This document shows, one piece after another, positions 34,174-42,666 of a DNA stretch of 64,000 nt. The notes under the pieces were generated by a model that was not told the origin of the DNA, did not search any database, and worked only from the letters and a program-made list of their open reading frames with translations. Origin of the DNA: Chromatocurvus halotolerans. Lineage in GTDB: Bacteria; Pseudomonadota; Gammaproteobacteria; Pseudomonadales; Halieaceae. The position numbers and the translations under genes are program-made. The number at the start of each line of letters is the position of its first letter. Position 1 is the first letter of the stretch. The stretch is from assembly GCF_004340525.1 (NCBI RefSeq), contig NZ_SLWX01000016.1, forward strand, positions 1 to 64,000, in the 5' to 3' direction.

Positions 34174-35949
34174 ATGACCGCGCCGGATGCCGCACTGCAG
34201 CGCGAGCGCAAGCTCAGCCTGCCAGAACTCGTCGCGCTGCTGCGCCGGGACGGCTGCCTGTCCGAGGCGGAGGCGCGCCGTCTGGGCGGCGTCACTATCG
34301 GTTCGGTTCATCCGCTGGTGTTTCTCGCCGAGCAGCGGCTGGCGGATGCGTCGCGACCGGGAACGGCGCTGACCATGGACCGGCTGCTGTCCTGGCTGGG
34401 CAATCGGGTCGGCCAGGCGGTTTACGAGATCGATCCGCTGCGTATCAACGTCGGCGCTGTCGCCGAGGTCATGTCCCGCGCCTTTGCCGAACGTCACCGG
34501 ATCCTGGCCGTCGAGGCCAATCGCGACAGCGTGGTTGTGGCCAGCGCGGAACCGTTTCTGTATGGCTGGCAGGGCAATCTGGAACACGTGGCGCGGCGGC
34601 CGGTAACGCGGGTCCTTGCCGATCCACGGGACATCGTGCGCTTCACCGCCGAGTTCTACACCATGGCACGCTCTGTGCGCGGCGCCGGTGCCGGCAACAC
34701 GGGCCGCAGTCAGCCGCCGGCGGTCAACAACCTCGAGCAGCTGCTCGACATGGGCTCGCGCCAGGAGCTCGACGCCAACGATCAGCACGTGGTCAGCATC
34801 GTCGACTGGCTGCTGCAGTATGCCTTTGAGCAGCGCGCCAGTGACATCCACGTCGAGCCCCGGCGGGAGGTGGGCAAGGTGCGTTTTCGCATCGATGGTG
34901 TCCTGCATCCTGTCTACGAGCTGCCGCAGGCCGTGTGTGCGGCCATGACTAGCCGCATCAAGATTCTCGGCCGCATGGACGTTGCCGAGAAGCGCCGGCC
35001 CCAGGATGGCCGCCTGAAAACCCGCACCCCGGCCGGCGGCGAGGTCGAGCTGCGCCTGTCCACCCTGCCCACCGCCTTCGGCGAAAAGCTGGTGATGCGA
35101 ATATTTGACCCCGAAGTACTGCACAAGGGCTTTGCTGAGCTCGGGCTTGAGGCAGATGATCTCGTGCGCTGGAACAGCATGACCGGTGCCGGTAACGGCA
35201 TCGCGCTGGTGACCGGACCGACTGGCTCCGGCAAGACCACCACCCTGTATTCCACGCTGCGTCAGCTCGCCACCGACGAGGTGAATGTCTGCACCATCGA
35301 GGATCCGATCGAGATGGTGGAGGACCGCTTCAACCAGATGCAGGTCAATCATGGCATCGACCTGGATTTCTCCACCGGCGTGCGCACGCTGTTGCGCCAG
35401 GACCCGGACATCATCATGGTTGGCGAGATCCGCGATCTGGAAACCGCCAACATGGCGGTGCAGGCGGCGCTCACGGGACACCTGGTGCTGTCCACCCTGC
35501 ACACGAATGACTCGCCCTCGTCACTGTCACGCCTGCTCGAGCTTGGGGTGCCGGCCTACCTGATTCGGGCAACGGTACGCGGTGTCATGTCCCAGCGTCT
35601 GGTGCGTATCCTGTGCGAAAACTGCAAGGTGCCGGAGGCGGCAGATCCCCAGGCCTGGGCGGCGCTGGTGGGCCACGCCGGACCCGCCCCCGCGCAGGTT
35701 TTCGCGCCGGTGGGCTGCCGCGCCTGCCGCCAGACCGGGTTCGTCGGGCGCCGTGGAATTTACGAGGTATTGCTCAACAGTCCCGCGGTGGAAGAAACCA
35801 TTGTGACCCGCATCGATACCGCGGCGGTACGCCGCGCTGCCGCAGCCGAGGGTATGCAGTCCCTGCGCGAGTCGGGTGCACAGCGCGTGCTGAGGGGTGA
35901 GACCACCATAGAAGAGGTCCTGCGCGTTGCGCCGGCGGGTAACCGCTGA
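34174..35949 (+). CDS. GspE/PilB family type II secretion/type IV pilus ATPase
   Basis: Hexameric AAA+ traffic ATPase, 591 residues. The N-terminal half has a GspE_N-like domain. The ATPase core holds Walker A GPTGSGKTTT, the Asp box IEDPIEMVEDRFNQ, Walker B LLRQDPDIIMVGEIRD and the His box GHLVLSTLHTNDS. A zinc-binding tetracysteine, CENCK and CRACRQTG, follows. This is a full GspE/PilB-type assembly ATPase. No pseudopilin, inner-membrane or secretin genes are nearby, so which machine it drives is not known. AGGA at 34164-34167 supports ATG 34174 over the ATG at 34150. Confidence 0.9.
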   Translation: MTAPDAALQRERKLSLPELVALLRRDGCLSEAEARRLGGVTIGSVHPLVFLAEQRLADASRPGTALTMDRLLSWLGNRVGQAVYEIDPLRINVGAVAEVMSRAFAERHRILAVEANRDSVVVASAEPFLYGWQGNLEHVARRPVTRVLADPRDIVRFTAEFYTMARSVRGAGAGNTGRSQPPAVNNLEQLLDMGSRQELDANDQHVVSIVDWLLQYAFEQRASDIHVEPRREVGKVRFRIDGVLHPVYELPQAVCAAMTSRIKILGRMDVAEKRRPQDGRLKTRTPAGGEVELRLSTLPTAFGEKLVMRIFDPEVLHKGFAELGLEADDLVRWNSMTGAGNGIALVTGPTGSGKTTTLYSTLRQLATDEVNVCTIEDPIEMVEDRFNQMQVNHGIDLDFSTGVRTLLRQDPDIIMVGEIRDLETANMAVQAALTGHLVLSTLHTNDSPSSLSRLLELGVPAYLIRATVRGVMSQRLVRILCENCKVPEAADPQAWAALVGHAGPAPAQVFAPVGCRACRQTGFVGRRGIYEVLLNSPAVEETIVTRIDTAAVRRAAAAEGMQSLRESGAQRVLRGETTIEEVLRVAPAGNR

Positions 35950-35986
35950 TCAACCCGCCACGGCAGCGGGCGATGGAGTACAGGAA

Positions 35987-38884
35987 TTGCATGACCTGAG
36001 CCAACAGGTGCAGACACTGCCTGCGGGCCTGGCCCAGGCCGCCGGGACGGCCTGGGACGCGGTGCTGGAAAACGCGGAGAGCCATGAGCGTGCGCCCCTC
36101 GAGGCCCTGGCTGCGGATGCCCGACGCGGACCGCAGCTCGCCCGAATGCTCGCCTGCAGCCAGTATGTGGCGGCACTGCTGCGCCGTCGTCCGGGTCTGC
36201 TGCTGCGAGCAGCGCACAGTGGCGATCTGGATGCATCGCTGCCCGAAGGGTCCTGGCTGCAGCGCCTCGGGGCTGACCTTGCAGAACCTGCCGCCGATCT
36301 TGCCGTGACCCTGCGTCGCTTCCGCCAGTACCACATGCTGCGTATTCTCTGGCGCGACTTCAACCGCCTCGCCGATACCCTGGAGACCGTGCGCGATACC
36401 TCGCTGCTCGCCGAGGCCTGTGTGCATCACGCGCTCCAGGTGTGCGAAGCGCAGCTGGTGGAGCGCTTTGGCCGACCGATCGGCCGGCGTTCCGGTGAGC
36501 GGCAGCCGCTGATCGTGATCGCCATGGGCAAGCTGGGAGCGCGTGAGCTCAACGTGTCCTCGGACATCGACCTGATCTTTGCCTTCCCCGAGGCGGGACA
36601 GACCGACGGCGAGCGCAGGCCGTTGAGTAATGAAGAGTTTTTCACGCGGCTGGGGCGGGCACTGATCAACACACTCGATACCGTGACCGCTGATGGCTTC
36701 GTGTTCCGGGTGGACATGCGGCTGCGGCCCTACGGCGAGAGTGGGGCTCTGGTGCACAATTTTGCCGCGCTGGAAGCCTACTACCAGGAGCAGGGTCGTG
36801 ACTGGGAGCGCTATGCCCTGGTCAAGGCGCGGCCGATCACCGGCGGAGCGGGTCACAGTGCCGCGCTCATGCGCATGCTGCGCCCCTTCGTGTTCCGCCG
36901 CTATGTGGACTTTGGCGTGATCGACAGTCTGCGCGGGATGAAGCGCATGCTTGTGGCGGAGGTGGCGCGTCGGGGACTTGACGACAACGTCAAGCTGGGC
37001 TCCGGCGGTATTCGCGAGATCGAATTCATCGCCCAGTGTCTGCAGCTGATACGCGGGGGTCGGGATAGGGCTCTGCAGCAGCGAGAGCTGCTGCAGGTGT
37101 TGCCAAGCTGCGCTGAACTCGGCTGTCTGCCCGCTGATGTCGTCGAGGAGCTGCGCCAGGCCTATTGTTTCCTGCGCGATACCGAACACGCGATACAGGG
37201 CTACGCCGATCGGCAGACCCAGGAGCTGCCCGACGACGCCCTGGGTCGTGCGGCGCTGGCCGAGGTCATGGCTTACCCCGACTGGGAGAGCTTCAGCGCG
37301 GCTCTGGCAGGGCACCGGCAGCGAGTGGCCGCTCACTTCAACGATCTGATTGCGGCTCCCGAGGACGCCGAGGCCGAACCGGCGCTGGCACCGTGGAATG
37401 CCCTCGATGCCAGTGTCCTGAGCAGGCTGGGCTACGCCGAGGCTGAGGACGCCCTGGAGCGCCTGGCGGACCTGCGGGATGTGACGCGCCTGCGCGGCCT
37501 GCAGCGGGAAAGCCGGGAGCGCCTGGAGCAGTTCATGCCGCTGCTGCTTGAGGCCTGTGCCGGCGTCGGGCAGCCCGACCTGGCGCTGCAGCGCATTCTC
37601 CCCCTGGTGCGTGCCGTGCTCCGGCGCAGCGCCTACCTGATGCTGTTGATGGAGAATCCACCGGCACTGGCAGAGCTGGTCGCCCTGTGTGAGGCGAGCC
37701 CCTGGGTTGCCGAATTGCTGGCGGCGCAGCCCGTCCTGCTGGATGAACTGCTTGACCGCTCCAGTCTCTACTCCGCCCCGGATCGTGAACGCCTCCAGGA
37801 AGAGCTGCGACGTCAGGTCGATCGCCTGCCGCTTACGGATCTCGAGGCGCAGATGGATGCACTGCGCTACTTCAAGGCGGCGCACGTGCTGCGGGTCGCC
37901 GCCAGCGAGCGCCTTGGCCGGCTGCCGCTGATGAAGGTCAGCGACAAGCTCACCTTCATCGCCGAGGTGGTCCTTGAGCAGGTGCTGCGGGTGGCCTGGG
38001 CGCAGCTGGTATCCCGCTACGGTGAGCCCGCCCGCGACGGCGAGGATTCCGGCTTTGTCATCTACAGCTACGGCAAGCTGGGTGGCATTGAGCTCAGCTA
38101 TGCCTCGGATCTGGATCTGGTCTTCATCTACGATGCCGACGCCAGCGGCGTGACCAGCGGTGAACGCAGCATCGACAACAGCGTGTTCTATACCCGCCTC
38201 GGGCAGAAGGTGATACACATCCTCGAGACCCGCATGCCGCTGGGCAAGCTGTACGAGATAGACATGCGCCTGCGCCCCTCGGGGGCATCCGGTCTGCTGG
38301 TGTCCACGCTGAAGGCCTTTGCTGCCTACCAGCGTGACACGGCGTGGACCTGGGAGCACCAGGCCCTGGTGCGGGCCCGATCGGTCGCGGGGGATCGCCG
38401 GGTGGCCGAGGCGCTGGACGAGGTTCGACGCGACATTCTCTGCCAGCCCCGGGATGCGGCGACGCTGGCCGGTGAGGTAGTCGCCATGCGGGAAAAAATG
38501 CGCGAACACCTGTTGCCGACGTCTCTCGGCGAGGACCGGTTCGAGCTCAAACAGTCACCCGGCGGTATCGTTGATATCGAATTTATGGTGCAATACGCCG
38601 TGCTCGCGTGGTCGCATCAGATGCCGGGTCTTACCCGCTGGTCAGACAACATCCGTATTCTCGAGAGCCTCGGAGAGCAGGGCCTGTTCTCGCAGTCCGT
38701 CTGTGACGCGCTGATCAAGGCCTATATAGCGTTCCGCTCTGCGTCTCATCAGCTTGCGCTGCAGCAGGCGAAGGGAATTGTTGCAGCGGCGGATTACCGG
38801 CAGCATATCGATACCGTTCAGGCCCAGTGGCAGACGGTTTTTGGCGGCGTAACCGCGTTATCATCCAGCGACGAGAACAAGTAG
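35987..38884 (+). CDS. glnE: Bifunctional glutamine synthetase adenylyltransferase/deadenylase
   Basis: Nitrogen-control enzyme that adds AMP to and removes it from glutamine synthetase in response to PII and glutamine. About 965 residues with two nucleotidyltransferase domains. The N-terminal deadenylase has GKLGARELNVSSDIDLIF and the C-terminal adenylylase GKLGGIELSYASDLDLVF, each with the D-x-D metal pair, each followed by a helical domain with the GxGGIREIEF or PGGIVDIEFMVQ signature. The start is uncertain: TTG 35987 has GGAG nine bases upstream (35974-35977); a TTG at 35927 overlapping the ATPase gene is the alternative. ilvE follows in ten nt, as in Pseudomonas. Confidence 0.95.
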   Translation: MHDLSQQVQTLPAGLAQAAGTAWDAVLENAESHERAPLEALAADARRGPQLARMLACSQYVAALLRRRPGLLLRAAHSGDLDASLPEGSWLQRLGADLAEPAADLAVTLRRFRQYHMLRILWRDFNRLADTLETVRDTSLLAEACVHHALQVCEAQLVERFGRPIGRRSGERQPLIVIAMGKLGARELNVSSDIDLIFAFPEAGQTDGERRPLSNEEFFTRLGRALINTLDTVTADGFVFRVDMRLRPYGESGALVHNFAALEAYYQEQGRDWERYALVKARPITGGAGHSAALMRMLRPFVFRRYVDFGVIDSLRGMKRMLVAEVARRGLDDNVKLGSGGIREIEFIAQCLQLIRGGRDRALQQRELLQVLPSCAELGCLPADVVEELRQAYCFLRDTEHAIQGYADRQTQELPDDALGRAALAEVMAYPDWESFSAALAGHRQRVAAHFNDLIAAPEDAEAEPALAPWNALDASVLSRLGYAEAEDALERLADLRDVTRLRGLQRESRERLEQFMPLLLEACAGVGQPDLALQRILPLVRAVLRRSAYLMLLMENPPALAELVALCEASPWVAELLAAQPVLLDELLDRSSLYSAPDRERLQEELRRQVDRLPLTDLEAQMDALRYFKAAHVLRVAASERLGRLPLMKVSDKLTFIAEVVLEQVLRVAWAQLVSRYGEPARDGEDSGFVIYSYGKLGGIELSYASDLDLVFIYDADASGVTSGERSIDNSVFYTRLGQKVIHILETRMPLGKLYEIDMRLRPSGASGLLVSTLKAFAAYQRDTAWTWEHQALVRARSVAGDRRVAEALDEVRRDILCQPRDAATLAGEVVAMREKMREHLLPTSLGEDRFELKQSPGGIVDIEFMVQYAVLAWSHQMPGLTRWSDNIRILESLGEQGLFSQSVCDALIKAYIAFRSASHQLALQQAKGIVAAADYRQHIDTVQAQWQTVFGGVTALSSSDENK

Positions 38885-38894
38885 GAGTGCGGGC

Positions 38895-39821
38895 ATGAGT
38901 TTCGCGGATCGCGACGGAACAATCTGGCTGGACGGGGAAATGGTCCCCTGGCGAGAAGCGAAAGTGCACGTGCTCACGCACACGCTGCATTACGGGCTCG
39001 GTGTTTTCGAGGGCGTGCGCGCCTACGCCACAGCCGATCGCGGTGCCTGCATATTCCGTCTGCGCGAGCATACCGACCGCCTGTTCAACTCGGCAAAAAT
39101 CCTGCGCATGCCCATGCCTTTCGATAAGACCACGCTGCTTGAGGCACAGCGCGCGGTGGTGCGGGAGAATAATCTTGATGAAGCGTATCTGCGCCCCATG
39201 GCCTTTTACGGCTCGGAAGGCATGGGACTGCGTGCCGACAGCCTGAAAACCCATGTCATGGTGGCGGCCTGGGAGTGGCCCTCGTACATGAACCCGGAGG
39301 CCCGTGACCACGGCATCAAGGTGCGCACCTCCTCGTACACGCGACACCACGTCAACATCACCATGTGCAAGGCCAAGGCCAACGGCAATTACATCAACTC
39401 CATGCTGGCCCTGCGCGAGGCCCTGGATTCCGGCGCCGAGGAGGCGCTGATGCTCGACAACGAGGGCTATGTCGCCGAGGGCAGTGGGGAGAACGTCTTC
39501 GTGGTGCGCAAGGGCCGCATTTTCACGCCGGACCTGACATCCTGCCTGGATGGTATCACCCGCGATACGATCTTCACGCTGGCCGCCGAGCTGGGGTATG
39601 CCATCGAGGAGCGACGCATCACCCGCGATGAGCTGTATATCGCGGACGAGGCTTTCTTCACCGGCACCGCGGCCGAGGTCGTTCCCATCCGTGAGCTGGA
39701 CGGCCGGGTTGTCGGCAGTGGGTCGCGGGGACCACTCACGGAAAAGCTGCAGGCCATGTATTTTGACTCCGTGCGTGGCAACCGACGGCAGAACAGCGAA
39801 TGGCTGACGCCGGTCAAATGA
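38895..39821 (+). CDS. ilvE: Branched-chain amino acid aminotransferase
   Basis: PLP enzyme of fold type IV that makes Leu, Ile and Val from their 2-oxo acids. The 308-residue protein has THTLHYGLGVFEGVRAY, the PLP lysine in CKAKANGNYINSMLA, the EGSGENVFVV loop and FFTGTAAEVVPI. Such a full set separates IlvE from D-amino-acid transaminase and aminodeoxychorismate lyase. GlnE-IlvE order is conserved in Pseudomonas. With leuA 7 kb away it covers two leucine steps. Its stop overlaps the next start by 4 nt. Confidence 0.96.
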   Translation: MSFADRDGTIWLDGEMVPWREAKVHVLTHTLHYGLGVFEGVRAYATADRGACIFRLREHTDRLFNSAKILRMPMPFDKTTLLEAQRAVVRENNLDEAYLRPMAFYGSEGMGLRADSLKTHVMVAAWEWPSYMNPEARDHGIKVRTSSYTRHHVNITMCKAKANGNYINSMLALREALDSGAEEALMLDNEGYVAEGSGENVFVVRKGRIFTPDLTSCLDGITRDTIFTLAAELGYAIEERRITRDELYIADEAFFTGTAAEVVPIRELDGRVVGSGSRGPLTEKLQAMYFDSVRGNRRQNSEWLTPVK

Positions 39822-40705
39822 TGTCCGGCGACTCTCCGGCCACGGGCGGCGAAACCTCGTCGGGAGAGGGCACAGCGGCGAGGCTGGTGGAGAACCGCCT
39901 GCAGGACGGTATTTTTTATCGCCACTGGTCCCCGCCGGCCCCCGTGGCAGTTCTTCTGCTGGCCCACGGTGCCGGTGAGCACTGTGGCCGCTACCGGGCG
40001 TTTGCCGAGTATTTTTGCGCTCGCAACATAGCCGTTGTGGCACCGGATCACCGCGGTCACGGCGAGTCGCCGGGCCCGAGGGCCCACATCCGCCGCTTCA
40101 GTGAGTTTTTTGCACCGCTGGACGTCCTGTTCGAGCAGATACGGCGCCAGTATCCGTCGTTGCCCGTATTTCTTGTCGGCCACAGCATGGGGGGGCTGAT
40201 TGCGGCCCGGTATCTGCTGTCGCGTCAGGCCAATTTCGCCGGTGCGGTGCTGTCCGCGCCGGCGCTGGAGGTGCCGGATCCCCCCTCACCGATCGCGATC
40301 TGGGTGAACCGCCTCATTTCCCTCGTGTGGCCGACCCTTGGCGTGATGCAGCTGGATGCGTCCGGTATCAGCCGCGACGCGCAGGTGGTTGCGGATTATC
40401 GTGCCGACCCACTGGTGCACAGCGGCAAGTTCAGCGCGCGCCTGGTGACGGAGCTCTTCGGCGCCATGCAGGATGTCGTGCGCGGACGGGACACTATCCG
40501 CCTGCCACTGCTGGTCATGCACGGCGACGCCGACGTCATGACCGCCGTGGACGGCTCGCGGCATTTCGCTGACGGGGTGGGCAGCAGCGATGTGACGCTG
40601 AGAATCTATCCGGGCCTCTACCACGAGATATTCAACGAGCCCGAACGTGAGGCCGTCCTCGACGATCTGTACGACTGGCTGCGGGCGCACGGCGTCGACG
40701 GCTGA
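39818..40705 (+). CDS. Monoacylglycerol-lipase-like alpha/beta hydrolase
   Basis: Serine hydrolase of the Hydrolase_4/lysophospholipase family, 295 residues. Catalytic elements: nucleophile elbow GHSMGG, Asp in VMHGDADVMT and His in YPGLYHEIFNE; HGAGEHCGRY near the N-terminus is the family's HG oxyanion motif. Likely hydrolyses monoacylglycerols or lysolipids in the cytoplasm. The ATGA at 39818-39821 overlaps the ilvE stop, giving the preferred start; M1 at 39800 is possible. rfbD follows one base after its stop. Confidence 0.87.
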   Translation: MMSGDSPATGGETSSGEGTAARLVENRLQDGIFYRHWSPPAPVAVLLLAHGAGEHCGRYRAFAEYFCARNIAVVAPDHRGHGESPGPRAHIRRFSEFFAPLDVLFEQIRRQYPSLPVFLVGHSMGGLIAARYLLSRQANFAGAVLSAPALEVPDPPSPIAIWVNRLISLVWPTLGVMQLDASGISRDAQVVADYRADPLVHSGKFSARLVTELFGAMQDVVRGRDTIRLPLLVMHGDADVMTAVDGSRHFADGVGSSDVTLRIYPGLYHEIFNEPEREAVLDDLYDWLRAHGVDG

Positions 40706-40706
40706 C

Positions 40707-41606
40707 ATGTTGCGCGTTCTCGTTACCGGGGCCCACGGCCAGCTCGGGCGCGAACTGGGTTTCAGCGTGCCGCAGGGTGTCGAATGTGTCGCCCTCGAGC
40801 GTGACGCGCTGGATATCACCGATGCCGCGAGCATTGCCGATGCGCTGTCGCGGGTACGCCCAGCGGCGTTGATCAACGCCGCTGCCTATACCGCGGTCGA
40901 TCGCGCGGAAACGGATCGCGAGGCTGCCCATGCGGTCAACGATGTCGCCGTGGGGCTGCTGGCGACCGCCTGCCGCGAGCGCGATATCCGGATGCTGCAT
41001 GTCTCCACGGACTTTGTTTTCGATGGGGCCTCAGGCCGGCCCTACCAGCCCACAGACACCACCGGCCCCCTGGGCGTCTATGGCGCCAGCAAGCTGGCCG
41101 GTGAGACGCGCCTGCGCAGCGGTGATGCGGGTGGCCTGGTGCTTCGCACCGGCTGGGTATACTCACGCCACGGCGGTAATTTCGTGCTGACCATGCTTCG
41201 CCTGATGGCCGACAAGAGCGAGCTCGGCGTGGTGGCAGATCAGGTCGGGACGCCCACCTGGGCGCGCGGCCTGGCCACGACGCTGTGGGCTTTTGCGGAA
41301 AATCCCGATCTCTGTGGCATTTACCACTGGAGCGATGCCGGCGTCTGCAGCTGGTACGATTTTGCCGTTGCCATCGCAGAAGAGGCCTGTGCCCTCGGAC
41401 TGCTGCAGCGGGCGCCGTACATCCTGCCCATCGCCACGACGGATTACCCGACAGCGGCACGGCGCCCGGCCTGCAGCGTTCTGGACAAGCGCGATACCTG
41501 GCGCGACCTGTCGCTGCAGCCGCTGCACTGGCGCGCGCAGCTGCGCAGGATGCTGCAGGATCTCAAAAACCGGAATCCCGAGGACAGTTCCCATGACCGC
41601 CACTAG
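40707..41606 (+). CDS. rfbD: dTDP-4-dehydrorhamnose reductase
   Basis: Last step of dTDP-L-rhamnose synthesis. The 299-residue short-chain reductase has LVTGAHGQLGREL at the N-terminus, STDFVFDG, the YxxxK pair in YGASKLAGE, and the family HWSDAGVCSWYDFA segment. Second arm of the pathway is on the minus strand at 47.4-48.9 kb. The last 14 nt overlap rfbB, so the two are coupled. Its start directly abuts the hydrolase gene. Confidence 0.95.
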   Translation: MLRVLVTGAHGQLGRELGFSVPQGVECVALERDALDITDAASIADALSRVRPAALINAAAYTAVDRAETDREAAHAVNDVAVGLLATACRERDIRMLHVSTDFVFDGASGRPYQPTDTTGPLGVYGASKLAGETRLRSGDAGGLVLRTGWVYSRHGGNFVLTMLRLMADKSELGVVADQVGTPTWARGLATTLWAFAENPDLCGIYHWSDAGVCSWYDFAVAIAEEACALGLLQRAPYILPIATTDYPTAARRPACSVLDKRDTWRDLSLQPLHWRAQLRRMLQDLKNRNPEDSSHDRH

Positions 41607-42663
41607 AACGCTGATGGTCACGGGTGGGGCCGGCTTCATCGGCGCCAACTTTGCCCACTACTGGATGACGGCCCACCCGGAGGACACGGTCATTGTCTAT
41701 GATGCACTGACCTATGCGGGCAACCGTGCCAGCCTGGCCGCGCTGGAGCCGGCCGACAACTTTCATTTCATTCACGCGGATATCTGCGATCGGGAGCGGG
41801 TGGTGGATTGCCTGAAAACCCACGCGGTGGACACGATCGTGCACTTCGCGGCGGAGAGCCACGTCGATCGCTCCATTACCGGGCCGGATGATTTCATGCG
41901 CACCAATATCCTCGGCACCCATACGCTGCTGGAAGCGGCCAGAGCTGTCTGGCTGGCGGGCGATGGCAGGCCACACCGCTTTCACCACGTGTCTACCGAT
42001 GAGGTCTATGGCTCTCTTGCGGCGGGCGAGGCCGCCTTCCACGAAGGGCATCGCTATGCGCCCAATTCGCCCTATTCGGCGAGCAAGGCGGCGTCTGATC
42101 ATCTGGTGCGCGCCAGCCACCACACCTACGGCCTGCAGGTGACCACCAGCAACTGCTCGAACAATTACGGCCCCTATCACTATCCCGAGAAGCTGATTCC
42201 TCTGTGCCTGACCAATATCCTTCGCGGACGCGCGCTGCCGGTCTATGGCGACGGCAGCAACATCCGCGACTGGCTTTACGTCGAGGATCACTGCCGCGGT
42301 ATCGATAGCGTGCTGGAAAGCGGCCGTGTCGGCGAGGTCTACAACATTGGCGGCAATAACGAGTGGAACAACCTGGATATCGTGCGGCTGCTGTGTGACG
42401 CATTGGACGCGCGCTTCTTCGCAGACAGTCAGCTGGCTCAGCGCTTTCCCGATGCTCCGGCAGCACGCGGTGGCGCCGCCCGTGACCTGGTCACCTTTGT
42501 GCCGGACCGTGCCGGCCACGACTGGCGCTATGCCATCGACGCCGGCAAAGCGGCCAGGGAGCTGGATTACTCGCCGCGGGAGACCTTCGAGAGCGGCATC
42601 GCGCGCACGATCGACTGGTACCTCGACCACACGGCATGGTGGCAGCCACTGCTGCAGGCCTGA
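41593..42663 (+). CDS. rfbB: dTDP-glucose 4,6-dehydratase
   Basis: NAD-dependent second step of dTDP-L-rhamnose synthesis. The 356-residue extended SDR has GGAGFIGANF, DALTYAGNRASL, HFAAESHVDRSI, STDEVYG and the catalytic YSASKAASDHLVRA, then NCSNNYGPYH and YNIGGNNEWNNL. Length and motifs are those of RmlB. AGGA lies about nine bases before the ATG at 41593. It ends three bases from the convergent GGDEF-EAL gene with no visible terminator. Confidence 0.96.
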   Translation: MTATRTLMVTGGAGFIGANFAHYWMTAHPEDTVIVYDALTYAGNRASLAALEPADNFHFIHADICDRERVVDCLKTHAVDTIVHFAAESHVDRSITGPDDFMRTNILGTHTLLEAARAVWLAGDGRPHRFHHVSTDEVYGSLAAGEAAFHEGHRYAPNSPYSASKAASDHLVRASHHTYGLQVTTSNCSNNYGPYHYPEKLIPLCLTNILRGRALPVYGDGSNIRDWLYVEDHCRGIDSVLESGRVGEVYNIGGNNEWNNLDIVRLLCDALDARFFADSQLAQRFPDAPAARGGAARDLVTFVPDRAGHDWRYAIDAGKAARELDYSPRETFESGIARTIDWYLDHTAWWQPLLQA

Positions 42664-42666
42664 GCG

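Noticed and set aside
35774-38509. A 911-residue open frame antisense to glnE (also long frames antisense to polA, leuA and parE)
   Set aside because: Classic high-GC shadow frames: low complexity, no motifs and fully covered by strong genes on the other strand.
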